Part shown: positions 8,851 through 17,498 of the stretch, piece after piece | Position numbering within the stretch: position 1 is the first letter of the stretch | Layout: each line of letters opens with the position of its first letter | Assembly (NCBI RefSeq): GCF_029714205.1 | Contig: NZ_CP121648.1 | Coordinates: forward strand, 5,219,001-5,283,000 | Length of the DNA: 64,000 bases | Source: Methylobacterium sp. CB376 | Lineage (GTDB): Bacteria; Pseudomonadota; Alphaproteobacteria; Rhizobiales; Beijerinckiaceae | Direction: 5' to 3' | Position numbers and translations under genes: made by a program | Notes under the pieces: model-generated | The model's input: the letters and a program-made list of their open reading frames with translations, nothing else | Told to the model about the DNA's origin: nothing | Database searches by the model: none

Positions 8851-9870
8851 TCAGGCGATCGGGCCGGTGTGCTTCTCGAGCAGCGCCCACGCCTCCGGGC
8901 CGAACTTGCCCTTCCACTCCTTGTAGAACCCGGCCGCCTGCAGCTTGGCCTGGAACGCCTTGGTGTCCACGTCGTGGAAGGTCAGGCCCTTGGCCGCGAG
9001 GTCCTTCTCGGTCGAGACGTTGCGGCGCGCCGTCTCCTCGCGCTGCGCCACCGCCTGGGTGTTGAAGTGCTTGGCGATCACGCCGCGCACGTCCTCCGGC
9101 AGGCCGCGCCAGACCTTGCCGTTGGCGAGCAGCCAGAAGCCGTCCCACATGTGGTTCGTCTTCGAGAGGTGCTTCTGCACCTCGTAGAGCTTGGCCGCGT
9201 CGATCAGCGCGAGCGGGTTCTCCTGGCCCTCCGCGATCTTGGTCTGCAGGGCCGAGTAGACCTCCGCGAAGTTGATGGTCATCGGCGCCGCGTCGAAGGC
9301 CTTGAACATCGAGGTCCAGAGCGGGCTCGGCGGGACCCGGATCTTGAAGCCCTTGAAGTCGTCCGGCGTCAGGATCGGCTTGGTGGAGGAGGTGGTCTGG
9401 CGGAAGCCGTTCTCCCAGATGCGGTCGAAGGCGTAGAGGCCCGACTTGCCGATCAGCTCGCGGACATGGGCGCCGAGATCGCCGTCGATGGCCGGCCACA
9501 GCTTGTCGTAGGACGACCACGCGAAGCCGATGCCGCTGATCGCCGCGCCGGGCACCAGGGTCGCCAGGATCAGCGGCGAGAGGCTGAAGAACTCGAGCGC
9601 CCCCGAGCGCAGCTGGCTCAGCATGTCGGTGTCGCCGCCGAGCTGGTTGTTCGGGAAGACCTTGATGTCGACCTTGCCGCCGGTCTCCTCGCGGATCCCG
9701 TCCGCGGCCTTCTGCATGTAGATGGTGAGCGGATGGCTGACCGGGCTGTTGTTGGCGACCTTGAGGTTGAAGTCGGCGGCCTGCGCGCGGCTGATCCGCA
9801 TCACGGCCGGGGCCGCGACGGCGCCCGCGAGGGAAAGCTGGAGCGCGCGGCGGCGCGAGATCGAAGTCAT
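8851..9870 (-). CDS. TRAP transporter substrate-binding protein, DctP family
   Basis: 339 residues from ATG 9870 (AGGAGAGG just upstream); the open frame reaches 10014 without better starts. Twin-arginine-type signal SRRRALQLSLAGAVAAPAVM, cleavage near RAQA at about residue 28, then a DctP fold starting FNLKVANNSPVSHPLTIYMQK. The arginine in GFKIRVPPSPLW, conserved for carboxylate binding, and the FAEVYSALQTKIAEGQENP stretch are typical. The protein would bind a carboxylate in the periplasm for a DctQM permease, but no dctQ or dctM gene lies next to it, so it is an orphan here or uses a permease elsewhere. Confidence 0.92.
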   Translation of the reverse strand: MTSISRRRALQLSLAGAVAAPAVMRISRAQAADFNLKVANNSPVSHPLTIYMQKAADGIREETGGKVDIKVFPNNQLGGDTDMLSQLRSGALEFFSLSPLILATLVPGAAISGIGFAWSSYDKLWPAIDGDLGAHVRELIGKSGLYAFDRIWENGFRQTTSSTKPILTPDDFKGFKIRVPPSPLWTSMFKAFDAAPMTINFAEVYSALQTKIAEGQENPLALIDAAKLYEVQKHLSKTNHMWDGFWLLANGKVWRGLPEDVRGVIAKHFNTQAVAQREETARRNVSTEKDLAAKGLTFHDVDTKAFQAKLQAAGFYKEWKGKFGPEAWALLEKHTGPIA

Positions 9871-10058
9871 GGCGTCCTCTCCTGGGCCGCAGCCGGGCCC
9901 GCGCGGCCCGGCCGGGCCACTTTCTTGATTGGGCGGGCCCGTCCGGCCGGACGGGCCCGCGGCGCGCTTAAAGCACGTTTCGCGCGCCTGGGCATCAGGC
10001 CGCGGCGGGAACACGCCCCGCCGTGCGGGGATGGTCCGGCGGAGCCGGAGACGACGCC

Positions 10059-10421
10059 ATGATCAGCACCCGCCTGCACGCCGCCATCGACTACACGGTC
10101 CCGGCCCTCGTGACGCTGCTCGCGGCGGGCCCGGGCCGCAGCCCCGCCGCCCGGCGCCTGATGCGGGCCGTGTCGGGCTGGAACTACGCCTACTCGCTCT
10201 GCACGAGCTACGAGGGCGGACTCGTGCGGGCGATCCCGATGCGCGGGCACCTCGCCCTCGACACGGCCGGCGCCCTCGCCTACCTGGGCAGCGCGGCGCT
10301 CGGCGACCGCATGCCCGCCCGCGACCGCCTGCTCCTGGCGGGGATCGGGGCGGCGCAGCTCGCGGTGATCGGGCTCAGCAACCGCGGCGGCGCAAGGTCC
10401 ACACCAGCCAACCGGCAGTAG
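10059..10421 (+). CDS. small membrane protein of unknown function
   Basis: 120 residues from ATG 10059 (GGAG at about 10047-10050; a longer frame from 10023 is open but less supported). Three to four hydrophobic segments: AAIDYTVPALVTLLAAG, GHLALDTAGALAYLGSAAL, LLLAGIGAAQLAVIGL. No known motif. It diverges from the TRAP gene and is followed 69 bases later by another small gene on the same strand. I do not recognise a named family and infer only an inner-membrane location. Confidence 0.65.
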   Translation: MISTRLHAAIDYTVPALVTLLAAGPGRSPAARRLMRAVSGWNYAYSLCTSYEGGLVRAIPMRGHLALDTAGALAYLGSAALGDRMPARDRLLLAGIGAAQLAVIGLSNRGGARSTPANRQ

Positions 10422-10490
10422 AAGAAGCGCGAGGGCCGGTCGCGTCGCGCGCCGGCGACGGGTTCGGGACCGGGCGGAGGAAGCGGCGCC

Positions 10491-10919
10491 ATGGGCGGCA
10501 GGACGCAGTTTCGGGTCGGCATCGCGGCGCTCGCCCTGGCGGCGGGTTTGGTCCCGGCGGCGGCCGGATCCTTCGAGTTCGTGCCGGCCCCGCAGGCCGA
10601 CCTCAACCGCGTCTACCGGGTCGACAAGGTCACGGGCGAGGTGACCTCCTGCCAGTACGGCCTGCAGGAGAACACGATCGGCACCACCCTGTGCTTCGGC
10701 CCGGGCGAGGGCGCGGGGCCGCAGGCCCCGTCCGAGTACGGGCTCGTGGCCTCGCGGCACCTGCGCGAGGCGGGCGTGTTCCGGGTCAACCACCGCACCG
10801 GCGCCATGAGCATCTGCTACGTCCTCGACGAGGCCGTGGTCTGCACGCCCCAGGCGGCGGCGGGCGCCGAGGCGGCGCCGAGGGGCAACGTGGCGACGGC
10901 GCAGCCCGCCCGGCCCTGA
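10491..10919 (+). CDS. small secreted protein of unknown function with two similar motifs
   Basis: 142 residues, start ATG 10491 behind GGCGGAGGAAG. Signal peptide VGIAALALAAGLVPAAAG, mature protein from about residue 26. Two similar units are visible: VYRVDKVTGEVTSCQYG with a following TTLC, and VFRVNHRTGAMSICYV with a following VVC. Both read aromatic-Arg-Val-x-x-x-TG-x-x-x-x-C, suggesting an internal duplication of a beta-hairpin stabilised by disulfides. Periplasmic location inferred. The C-terminal 25 residues are Ala/Pro-rich. Function unknown. Confidence 0.7.
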   Translation: MGGRTQFRVGIAALALAAGLVPAAAGSFEFVPAPQADLNRVYRVDKVTGEVTSCQYGLQENTIGTTLCFGPGEGAGPQAPSEYGLVASRHLREAGVFRVNHRTGAMSICYVLDEAVVCTPQAAAGAEAAPRGNVATAQPARP

Positions 10920-11061
10920 GCGGCGCCGGACGGGACTCTTCCCGGGCGGCAGCGCCGCGTGCTAGGGCCAGCGCGCCCGGGCGGCCAGCCCGGGTGAGCC
11001 AGCCGAGAGCCGCGCCGATGCCGTCCGCACGCCCCTCCCCCCGTCCCGCCGGAGGCCCGGC

Positions 11062-11769
11062 GTGAGCGCCGCCCTCAAGCGCGCGGCCGCCGCCAGGGCG
11101 CTCGACCTCGTCGCGGACGGGATGCGCCTCGGCCTCGGCACCGGCTCCACCGCGGCCGAATTCGTCGAGCTGCTGGGCGCGCGGGTGCGGGCCGGGCTCT
11201 CGGTCGTCGGGGTGCCGACCTCGGAGGCCACGCACCGGGCCGCGCAGGCGGCGGGCATCCCCCTCACCACCCTCGACGAGACCCCCGAACTCGACCTGAC
11301 CATCGACGGCGCCGACGAGATCGACGGGGCGCGCCGCCTCATCAAGGGCGGCGGCGGCGCGCTGCTGCGCGAGAAGATCGTGGCGGCGGCGAGCCGGCGC
11401 ATGGTCGTGATCGCGGATGCGGGCAAGCGGGTCGAGACGCTCGGGCGCTTCCCGCTGCCGGTCGAGGTGGTCCCCTTCGGCCTCGCCGCCACGCGGCGCG
11501 CCGTGGAGGGCGCCCTCGGCCGCGCCGGCTGCGCGGGCGAGGTCGCGCTGCGCCGGGCCGCGGACGGCGCGCCCTTCGTCACCGACGGCGCCCACCTGAT
11601 CCTCGACGCGCATCTCGGCCGCATCCCGGATCCCGAGGCCCTGGCCGCCGCGCTCGCGGCCGTCCCCGGCGTGGTCGAGCACGGCCTGTTCCTCGGCCTG
11701 TGCAGCGGCGCCATCCTGGCCGCCGATGAGGCGGGCGAGGTGCGCCTCCTGACCCTCGGCACCCTCTGA
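11062..11769 (+). CDS. rpiA: ribose-5-phosphate isomerase A
   Basis: 235 residues; interconverts ribose 5-phosphate and ribulose 5-phosphate in the pentose phosphate pathway (cytoplasm). Signatures: phosphate loop [20 protein letters not shown] carrying the catalytic acid region, and [14 protein letters not shown] with the catalytic Lys/Glu. The VTDNGN motif of many RpiA enzymes appears as [10 protein letters not shown]. Start GTG 11062 follows GGAGG at 11051-11055. The DUF2059 gene lies downstream on the same strand. Confidence 0.96.
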   Translation: MSAALKRAAAARALDLVADGMRLGLGTGSTAAEFVELLGARVRAGLSVVGVPTSEATHRAAQAAGIPLTTLDETPELDLTIDGADEIDGARRLIKGGGGALLREKIVAAASRRMVVIADAGKRVETLGRFPLPVEVVPFGLAATRRAVEGALGRAGCAGEVALRRAADGAPFVTDGAHLILDAHLGRIPDPEALAAALAAVPGVVEHGLFLGLCSGAILAADEAGEVRLLTLGTL

Positions 11770-11864
11770 GCGCCCCCGGGCCCGCGACCTCGCGGCCCGC
11801 CCCCGATCCTCCTCCGCGCCGCAATCGCCCCCGAAACCGGCGCGCCTCACATCGGAGCCTCCTC

Positions 11865-12427
11865 ATGCCCCTGCGTCCCGCGCCCGCCCTGGCGGGCCTC
11901 CTCGTCGCGCTCCTGGCGACCGCGCCCCTGGCGACCGCACCCGCCGCAGCCCAGAAGGCGGCGCCGGCCGCCCCGCCGCGCCGGCCCCCGCCGCGCCCAA
12001 TCCGGCGATCTCGCCGAGCCACTTCGCCCTCGCCAAGGAGGTGATGCTGAGTTCCGGCATCGCCCGCTCGTTCGACTCGATCGTCCCGGTCTTCAGCGAG
12101 CAGATCAAACAGGCGGCGGTCACCCGGCCCGAACTGACCAAGGATCTCGACGACGTCCTCGCCAAGCTGCAGCCCGAGATGGAGCTGCAGAAGCAGCGGA
12201 TGATCGACACCGCCTCGCGCATCTACGCCGAGAAGCTGAGCGAGGCGGAGCTGCGCGACATCGCCGCCTTCTTCCGCTCGCCCGCGGGCAAGCGCTACGT
12301 CGAGACCCAGCCCCAGGTCCTCGACGACATGGTGCAGGCGATGCAGGCCTGGACGCAGGAAGTCTCCGAATACGTGATGGTCCGGGTGCGCGCCGAGATG
12401 GGCAAGCGCGGCCATCAGATGCAGTGA
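11865..12427 (+). pseudogene. exported DUF2059 protein, reading frame broken in the Pro/Ala linker
   Basis: ATG 11865 (GGAG about 8 bases upstream) opens a good signal peptide, PALAGLLVALLATAPLATAP, that continues into AAAQKAAPAA. In that frame translation becomes Arg-rich and stops at a TGA before the domain. The DUF2059 domain itself, from PNPAISPSHFALAKEVM to the stop at 12425-12427, is in the frame one base back (equivalent to a missing base or two extra). The switch must lie at about 11964-11998, inside GC-only proline/alanine codons. The domain part (ITEKL-like IYAEKLSEAELRDIAAFF, SPAGKRYVETQP) is intact. Either a real frameshift or a sequence error; the intact protein would be about 187 residues and periplasmic. 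Confidence 0.75.
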
Positions 12428-12431
12428 TCCC

Positions 12432-13664
12432 TTGACCGCCGCCCTGACGCGCAACCGGGGCGCCGCCCGGTCCGACATCGCGCAGCGCCTCTCCGGCGCC
12501 GGAGCCCTGCTCCTCGTCGCCCTGCCGCCCGCCATGGCGGCCGCGAACCGGTCGAGCCCCCTGGTCGTGGGGGCGGCCGCGCTCGCGCTCCTGGCCGGGG
12601 CCCTGCTGGCGGAGGGCGGCCGCGCCGTGGGGGCGCGGCTCGCCGCGCCCCTCGCGACGCCGCTCGGGCGGGTCGCCCTCGCCTTCCTGGCCTGGTCCGC
12701 CCTCAGCCTCGCCTGGAGCCCGGTGCCGGCGACCTCGCTGCGCATGGCGGGGGAGTTCGGCCCGACCCTGCTCGCCGCCTACCTGGTCGCGACCCTGGCG
12801 CCGCCCCACCTGGCGCCGCTCGCCCGGCCGGCCGCCCTCGTGCTCCTCGCCACCTGCCTCGCCGTCGAGGCGGACCTCGTCAGCGACGTGGCCCTGCGGC
12901 GGCTCCTGCACGAGCGGGCCTTCGACTACGTCTACAACCGGCCGCTCGAACTCGCCGTGCTGCTCGCGGTGCCGGTGGCCGCGCTCACCGCCCGGGCCGG
13001 GCGCCCGCTCCTGGCGCTCGCGGCCGCGGCCGCCGCGGCGCTCGCCGCGTGGTACTCGGCGAGCGGCGCCTCCGCCCTCGCGGCGCTCGCGGCGGCCGGG
13101 GCCTACGCGGCCGCGCGGCTCCTGCCGCGTCGCGCGGTGCTGGCCCTCGCCGGGGCGGGGCTCGCGGGCGCGGTCGCCCTGGCCCCGCTCGAAGGGGACA
13201 TCCTCGCGGCCCTGTTCCCGCCCAAGCTCCACGCGCGCATGGCGGCGAGCAACACGCGCGAGCGCGTGGTGATCGCCCAGAGCTTCGGGGCGGCGGTGGC
13301 GCAGGATCCCTGGCGCGGGGCCGGCTTCGGCACGAGCGCGCGGTTCGACCGGCTCCCCGTGGCGGAGCGCCTCGATCCCGAGATGCGGCCGATGCTGACG
13401 GCCGGCCACCCGCACAACAGCTTCCTGCAGGTCTGGGCCGAGCTCGGCCTCGTCGGCGCGGCGCTCGCCGCCGCGGCGCTGCTCCTGACCCTGCGCGCCC
13501 TCGCGGCCTGGCCGGACCGGGCCCGCGCGGCGGCGCTCGCGGCTCTCGCAGGGGCGGCCTCGATCGCCTTCGTCGGCCACGGGGCGTGGCAGGGCTGGTG
13601 GATCGCCGGGCTCGGCGCCCTCGCGGCGTGGCTGCGCGCGCTCAGCGCCGCGCCGCGGGTCTGA
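12432..13664 (+). CDS. O-antigen ligase family membrane protein
   Basis: About 410 residues with 10-12 hydrophobic segments (LLLVALPPAMAAA, VALAFLAWSALSLAWSPVPA, and others). The WaaL/Wzy_C signature is present: the periplasmic loop with RERVVIAQSFGAAVAQDPWRG and then HPHNSFLQVWAELGLVGA, where the HPHN-type His is typical of polysaccharide ligases and polymerases. It may join or polymerise O-antigen or capsule sugars at the inner membrane's periplasmic face. The start is uncertain: TTG 12432 is 4 bases after the DUF2059 stop with a weak ribosome site; ATG 12534 is an alternative. No other polysaccharide genes are adjacent, so the substrate is open. Confidence 0.82.
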   Translation: MTAALTRNRGAARSDIAQRLSGAGALLLVALPPAMAAANRSSPLVVGAAALALLAGALLAEGGRAVGARLAAPLATPLGRVALAFLAWSALSLAWSPVPATSLRMAGEFGPTLLAAYLVATLAPPHLAPLARPAALVLLATCLAVEADLVSDVALRRLLHERAFDYVYNRPLELAVLLAVPVAALTARAGRPLLALAAAAAAALAAWYSASGASALAALAAAGAYAAARLLPRRAVLALAGAGLAGAVALAPLEGDILAALFPPKLHARMAASNTRERVVIAQSFGAAVAQDPWRGAGFGTSARFDRLPVAERLDPEMRPMLTAGHPHNSFLQVWAELGLVGAALAAAALLLTLRALAAWPDRARAAALAALAGAASIAFVGHGAWQGWWIAGLGALAAWLRALSAAPRV

Positions 13665-13754
13665 CGGTACCCGGCCGCTCCCCGCGGCCGGGCGGCTCTG
13701 CTTATATGCCGCTCGGGTCCCGGCAGGGCCGGGCCGGCGTCAGGGAGATCGGCG

Positions 13755-15155
13755 ATGAGCAGCGGGACCGGCGGTGAGGGCTTCGACGTCGACCTCTTCG
13801 TGATCGGGGGCGGCTCCGGCGGGGTGCGCGCGGCGCGGATCGCGGCGGGCTACGGGGCCCGGGTGATGCTCGCCGAGGAGTACCGGGTCGGCGGCACCTG
13901 CGTCATCCGCGGCTGCGTGCCGAAGAAGCTGATGGTCTACGCGAGCCGCTTCGCGGACGAGTTCGAGGACGCGGCCGGCTTCGGCTGGACCGTCGAGGCG
14001 CCGCGCTTCGACTGGGCGACGCTCAAGCGCCATCGGGACGCCGAGGTGACGCGGCTCGAGGGCATCTACGCCACGAACCTGATGCGGGCGGGCGTCGAGG
14101 TCGTGGCCGAGCGGGCGGTGATCGAGGGCCCGCACGCGGTGCGGCTGCTGCGGTCCGGCCGCAGCGTGCGCGCCCGGATCATCCTGGTGGCGGTCGGCGC
14201 CCACCCGGTGAAGGAGCCGCCGATCCCGGGGGCGGAGCTCGGCATCACCTCGAACGAGATCTTCGAGTTGGAGGAGCAGCCGCGCCGCATCCTGGTGGTC
14301 GGCGGCGGCTACATCGCGGTGGAATTCGCGGGCGTCTTCGCGGGGCTCGGCAGCCGCACCACCCTGCTCCATCGGGGCGACAAGCTGCTGCGCGGCTTCG
14401 ACGACGAGATCCGGCAGGCCCTCGGCGAGGCCTATGCGCGGCGGATGGACCTGCGGCTCAACCGCACCATCGGGCGGCTGGACCGGGAGCCCGACGGGAT
14501 CCGGGCCTCGCTCGACGACGGGTCGAGCCTGGTGGTCGATCAGGTGCTGGTGGCGACGGGCCGCCGCCCGAACGTGCAGGGTCTCGGCCTGGAGACGGTC
14601 GGGATCGGCCTCGACCGGGCGGGCGCGATCCCGGTCGACCGCTTCTCGCAGACCGGGGTGCCGTCGATCTACGCGGTCGGCGACGTGACGAACCGGGCCG
14701 CCCTGACGCCGATCGCGATCCGGGAGGGCCACGCCTTCGCCGACACGGTGTTCGGCGGCAAGCCCTGGGCGGTGGACCACGGCCTGATCCCGACCGCCGT
14801 CTTCTCCACGCCCGAGATCGGGGTGATCGGCCACAACGAGGACGTGGCGCGCGGCCTCTACGGCGAGGTCGACGTCTACGAGGCGCGGTTCCGGCCGATG
14901 AAGGCGACGCTGTCGGGGCGCGAGGAGCGCGTCCTGATGAAGCTGGTGGTGGCGCGGGACGGCGACCGGGTGGTCGGGGTGCACGTGCTCGGCCACGACG
15001 CGGGCGAGATCATCCAGGCGGCGGCGATCGCCGTGACGATGGGCGCGACCAAGGCGGATTTCGACCGCACGATCGCGGTCCACCCGACCGCGGGCGAGGA
15101 ACTCGTCACCCTGCGCACGCCCGCGGCGATCAAGCGGCCGGTGGGAGTGGGGTAG
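13755..15155 (+). CDS. gor: glutathione-disulfide reductase
   Basis: 466-residue FAD/NADPH disulfide reductase that regenerates reduced glutathione. FAD site IGGGSGGVRAARIAA (17-31), redox pair C49/C54 in GGTCVIRGCVPKK, NADPH site VVGGGYIAVEFAG with the downstream Arg residues of HRGDKLLRGFDDE, second FAD motif IYAVGDVTNRAALTPIA, and the C-terminal proton relay HPTAGEE. All catalytic residues are present. Start ATG 13755 behind GGGAGA. It is monocistronic and convergent with the DUF3830 gene. Confidence 0.96.
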   Translation: MSSGTGGEGFDVDLFVIGGGSGGVRAARIAAGYGARVMLAEEYRVGGTCVIRGCVPKKLMVYASRFADEFEDAAGFGWTVEAPRFDWATLKRHRDAEVTRLEGIYATNLMRAGVEVVAERAVIEGPHAVRLLRSGRSVRARIILVAVGAHPVKEPPIPGAELGITSNEIFELEEQPRRILVVGGGYIAVEFAGVFAGLGSRTTLLHRGDKLLRGFDDEIRQALGEAYARRMDLRLNRTIGRLDREPDGIRASLDDGSSLVVDQVLVATGRRPNVQGLGLETVGIGLDRAGAIPVDRFSQTGVPSIYAVGDVTNRAALTPIAIREGHAFADTVFGGKPWAVDHGLIPTAVFSTPEIGVIGHNEDVARGLYGEVDVYEARFRPMKATLSGREERVLMKLVVARDGDRVVGVHVLGHDAGEIIQAAAIAVTMGATKADFDRTIAVHPTAGEELVTLRTPAAIKRPVGVG

Positions 15156-15193
15156 CGGGCGGCGCGACGGGCCGGTCAAGCCCTCGGGCCCCA

Positions 15194-15211
15194 CCGCGAC
15201 GACCATCGCGG
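15194..15211. terminator. hairpin between convergent gor and DUF3830
   Basis: CCGCGA (15194-15199) and TCGCGG (15206-15211) around a 6-base loop, in the 72-base gap between two stop codons. No T-run; weak candidate for a shared 3' end. Confidence 0.35.
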
Positions 15212-15227
15212 CCTGCGCGCGGCCCCG

Positions 15228-15641
15228 TCAGGCCGGGTCGAACCGGATCGGCTGCGCGCCCTTGTAGAGCGTCATCCGGCCGAGATCGTAGACGTGCTCG
15301 AGGCCGGTCGTGACGGTGAGGAAGTGGTTGCCGGCGAGCTGGCCGACCTTGCTGGCGAAGTGCACGCCGCCATAGGCCAGCAGGATCTCGGTCTCGCTGA
15401 TCCCGCCCGGATACAGGATCATCTGGCCCGGGGCCGGGTAGCTGGTGTGGTTCTCGTAGCCGACGCCGAAATCGAGGTCGCCGAGCGGCATCCACACGCC
15501 CTCGCCGCTCCAGCGGACATGCACGATCTCGCTCACGAAGGGCAGCGCCTTGACGAAGGCCGCGCAGGTGTTGGGCGCTTTCTCCAGTTCGAGCCGGCCG
15601 ACGAGGTCGTAGGGCCCCGCCTTGATCTTGAGTTCCTGCAC
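15228..15641 (-). CDS. DUF3830 family protein (cyclophilin-like fold)
   Basis: 137 residues. The family signature is clear: LEKAPNTCAAFVKALPF, HVRWSGEGVWMPLGDLD, the Y-ENHTSYPAPGQMILYPGG loop and SKVGQLAGNHFLTV. DUF3830 proteins are cytoplasmic and predicted to have the cyclophilin-like/CTLD beta-barrel; some members occur with hydantoinase or amidohydrolase genes but no activity can be assigned here. Start GTG 15641 with GAGGAGA 7 bases upstream. It follows mdoH on the same strand after 39 bases and may be co-transcribed with it. Confidence 0.85.
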   Translation of the reverse strand: MQELKIKAGPYDLVGRLELEKAPNTCAAFVKALPFVSEIVHVRWSGEGVWMPLGDLDFGVGYENHTSYPAPGQMILYPGGISETEILLAYGGVHFASKVGQLAGNHFLTVTTGLEHVYDLGRMTLYKGAQPIRFDPA

Positions 15642-15680
15642 GGTTGAGTCTCCTCGGGATGGGGATGATGGTGCGCCGCC

Positions 15681-17498
15681 TCAGGCCGGGCGGCCGACGG
15701 GAGCAGGATCCGAGCCAGCCCGCATCGCCCGGATCTCCTCCGGCGGCGCGATCTCCTCCGGCGTCGCGCAGAGGCGCAGGCGGCGCATCCGGGCGCCGAG
15801 GCGCGGCGAGGCGGTCAGCACCGCGAGCGGCACGGCGAGCAGGGGCCCGAGCAGGAGCGGCGCGAGCCAGGGCAGCAGGCCGGGCGCGACGAGGCCGACG
15901 GCGAGGCCGAGGCCGGCACCGATCAGCACCACGTCGGCGAGGCCGCGGATGGCGGCGCCGAGCGTCACCCCGGCCGCGTCGCGGCGCTGCCGCCCCCAGA
16001 CCGGCCGGCGCCCGAGCAGCAGCCGGACCACCACGACGCTGAGCCGCAGCATTGCGATCCCGTAGAGCAGGAAGGAGAACAGCGTCTCCGCCAGGATGCC
16101 AGCCAGGAAGGGCAGGAGGCCGCCGTGCCGGGCGGTGTCGCGCCGCGCCAGGACCTCCGCGTAGCCCGCCGCCTTGGGCGCGACCGAGAGGGCGAGCCAG
16201 GCGAGGTACAGGGCCGCCGCGAGCCCGGCCGGCGTCTCCCGCGGCAGGTCGAGGAGCCGCCAGGGCAGCAGGAGCAGGACCAGCAGCGTCGCCGGGGCGC
16301 CGCAGAACATCAGGATCGCCCAGAGCAGCTGGACGCGGCTCACCGCGAGCAGGCCGGGCAGCCGCAGCAGGCGCACGTATTGCAGGTTGCCCTGGCACCA
16401 GCGCGCGTCGCGGGCGAGGTGGTCGAGGAGGGTGGGCGGATTCTCCTCGAAGCTGCCGGTCTCCAGCGGCAGCAGCCGCACCTCGTAGCCCGCCCGCCGC
16501 ATCAGCACGGCCTCGACCTGATCGTGCGACAGGATCGGCCCGCCGAACCGGCCCGGGCCGAGGACCGGCAGCCGGCAGGCGGCCGCGAAGGGGGCGATGC
16601 GCAGGAGGGCGTTGTGGCCCCAGAACGGCCCGCACTCCCCGCTCCACCACGCCATGGCGAGGCTGTAGGGCCGCATGCCGTGGCGCATGCCGAACTGGAA
16701 CAGGCGCGTGAAGGGGCTCTCGGCGGGCGCCCCGACCACGAGGCCCTGCAGGATCCCGATCCGCGGATGCGCCTGCACGATGCGCACGAGAAGCAGGATG
16801 GCCTCGCCGGTCATCAGGCTGTCGGCGTCGAGGGGCAGCATCAGCTCCTCCTCGGCCCGGGCGCAGAAGTCCTGCAGGTTGCCGGCCTTGAAGCCGGCAT
16901 TCTCGGCCCGGCGCCGGTAGTGCAGCCGCGCCGCCTCCGCGGGCGGCAGCGCGGCGCGCCACGCGGCGAGGCAGGCTTCCTCGCGCGCCGCGATCGCGGG
17001 ATCGTCGGTGTCGCTGAGGACGTGGAAGCCGAACCAGGCCCCGTGGCCGGTGCGCGCGAGGCTCTCCTGCACGACGCGCAGGCGCGCGAGGGCGCGCTCG
17101 GGCTCCTCGTTGCGCAGGGTCATCACCACCGCGGTGCGCAGCCGCGGCGGCTCGGGCCGCTCGCCCGCGGCCGCGAAGGGGGCCGCCGCCGCGAGCCCGG
17201 CCGGCCCGGCGCGCAGCAGCCAGAGCCCGATCAGCGCGTGCCAGAAGCCCAGCACCGTCCAGGGCAGCGCCACGAGGCACAGGGCCAGGAGGGCGAGGTC
17301 GAGGGCGTCGAGGCCCCCCGCCCCGAGCACCGCGACGAGGCCGGCCGCGAAGCCCGCGCAGGTGACGAGCGCGGCCGCGAGGAGGAGAAGGCGCCGCCGG
17401 CGCAGGGTGCCGGAGGCTTGCGGCCCCGCCAGCGTCGTGAGAGGAGCGGAGCCGCCGGGGGGACCCTCGGCCAGGACCGGGGAGTCAGGGTGCCGCAT
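15681..17498 (-). CDS. mdoH: glucans biosynthesis glucosyltransferase MdoH (OpgH)
   Basis: 605 residues, much shorter than the enterobacterial protein of about 850 but normal for short alphaproteobacterial forms. GT2 inner-membrane enzyme that polymerises UDP-glucose into periplasmic glucan. Two N-terminal helices (about 37-57 and 63-95), cytoplasmic GT-A domain with TLRNEEPERAL, DTDDP, LDADS, the acceptor region GPILSHDQVEAVLMRRAGY and the DARWCQGNLQYVRLL (R/Q-x-x-R-W) motif, then about six C-terminal helices. No mdoG partner is adjacent. ATG 17498 has a weak ribosome site and overlaps the divergent dehydrogenase start (GTG 17490) by 9 bases, which leaves no ordinary promoter space between them. 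Confidence 0.9.
   Translation of the reverse strand: MRHPDSPVLAEGPPGGSAPLTTLAGPQASGTLRRRRLLLLAAALVTCAGFAAGLVAVLGAGGLDALDLALLALCLVALPWTVLGFWHALIGLWLLRAGPAGLAAAAPFAAAGERPEPPRLRTAVVMTLRNEEPERALARLRVVQESLARTGHGAWFGFHVLSDTDDPAIAAREEACLAAWRAALPPAEAARLHYRRRAENAGFKAGNLQDFCARAEEELMLPLDADSLMTGEAILLLVRIVQAHPRIGILQGLVVGAPAESPFTRLFQFGMRHGMRPYSLAMAWWSGECGPFWGHNALLRIAPFAAACRLPVLGPGRFGGPILSHDQVEAVLMRRAGYEVRLLPLETGSFEENPPTLLDHLARDARWCQGNLQYVRLLRLPGLLAVSRVQLLWAILMFCGAPATLLVLLLLPWRLLDLPRETPAGLAAALYLAWLALSVAPKAAGYAEVLARRDTARHGGLLPFLAGILAETLFSFLLYGIAMLRLSVVVVRLLLGRRPVWGRQRRDAAGVTLGAAIRGLADVVLIGAGLGLAVGLVAPGLLPWLAPLLLGPLLAVPLAVLTASPRLGARMRRLRLCATPEEIAPPEEIRAMRAGSDPAPVGRPA

Noticed and set aside
11964..11998. programmed frameshift in the DUF2059 gene
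   Set aside because: No slippery heptamer or downstream stimulatory structure is visible; C/G-run error or mutation is simpler.
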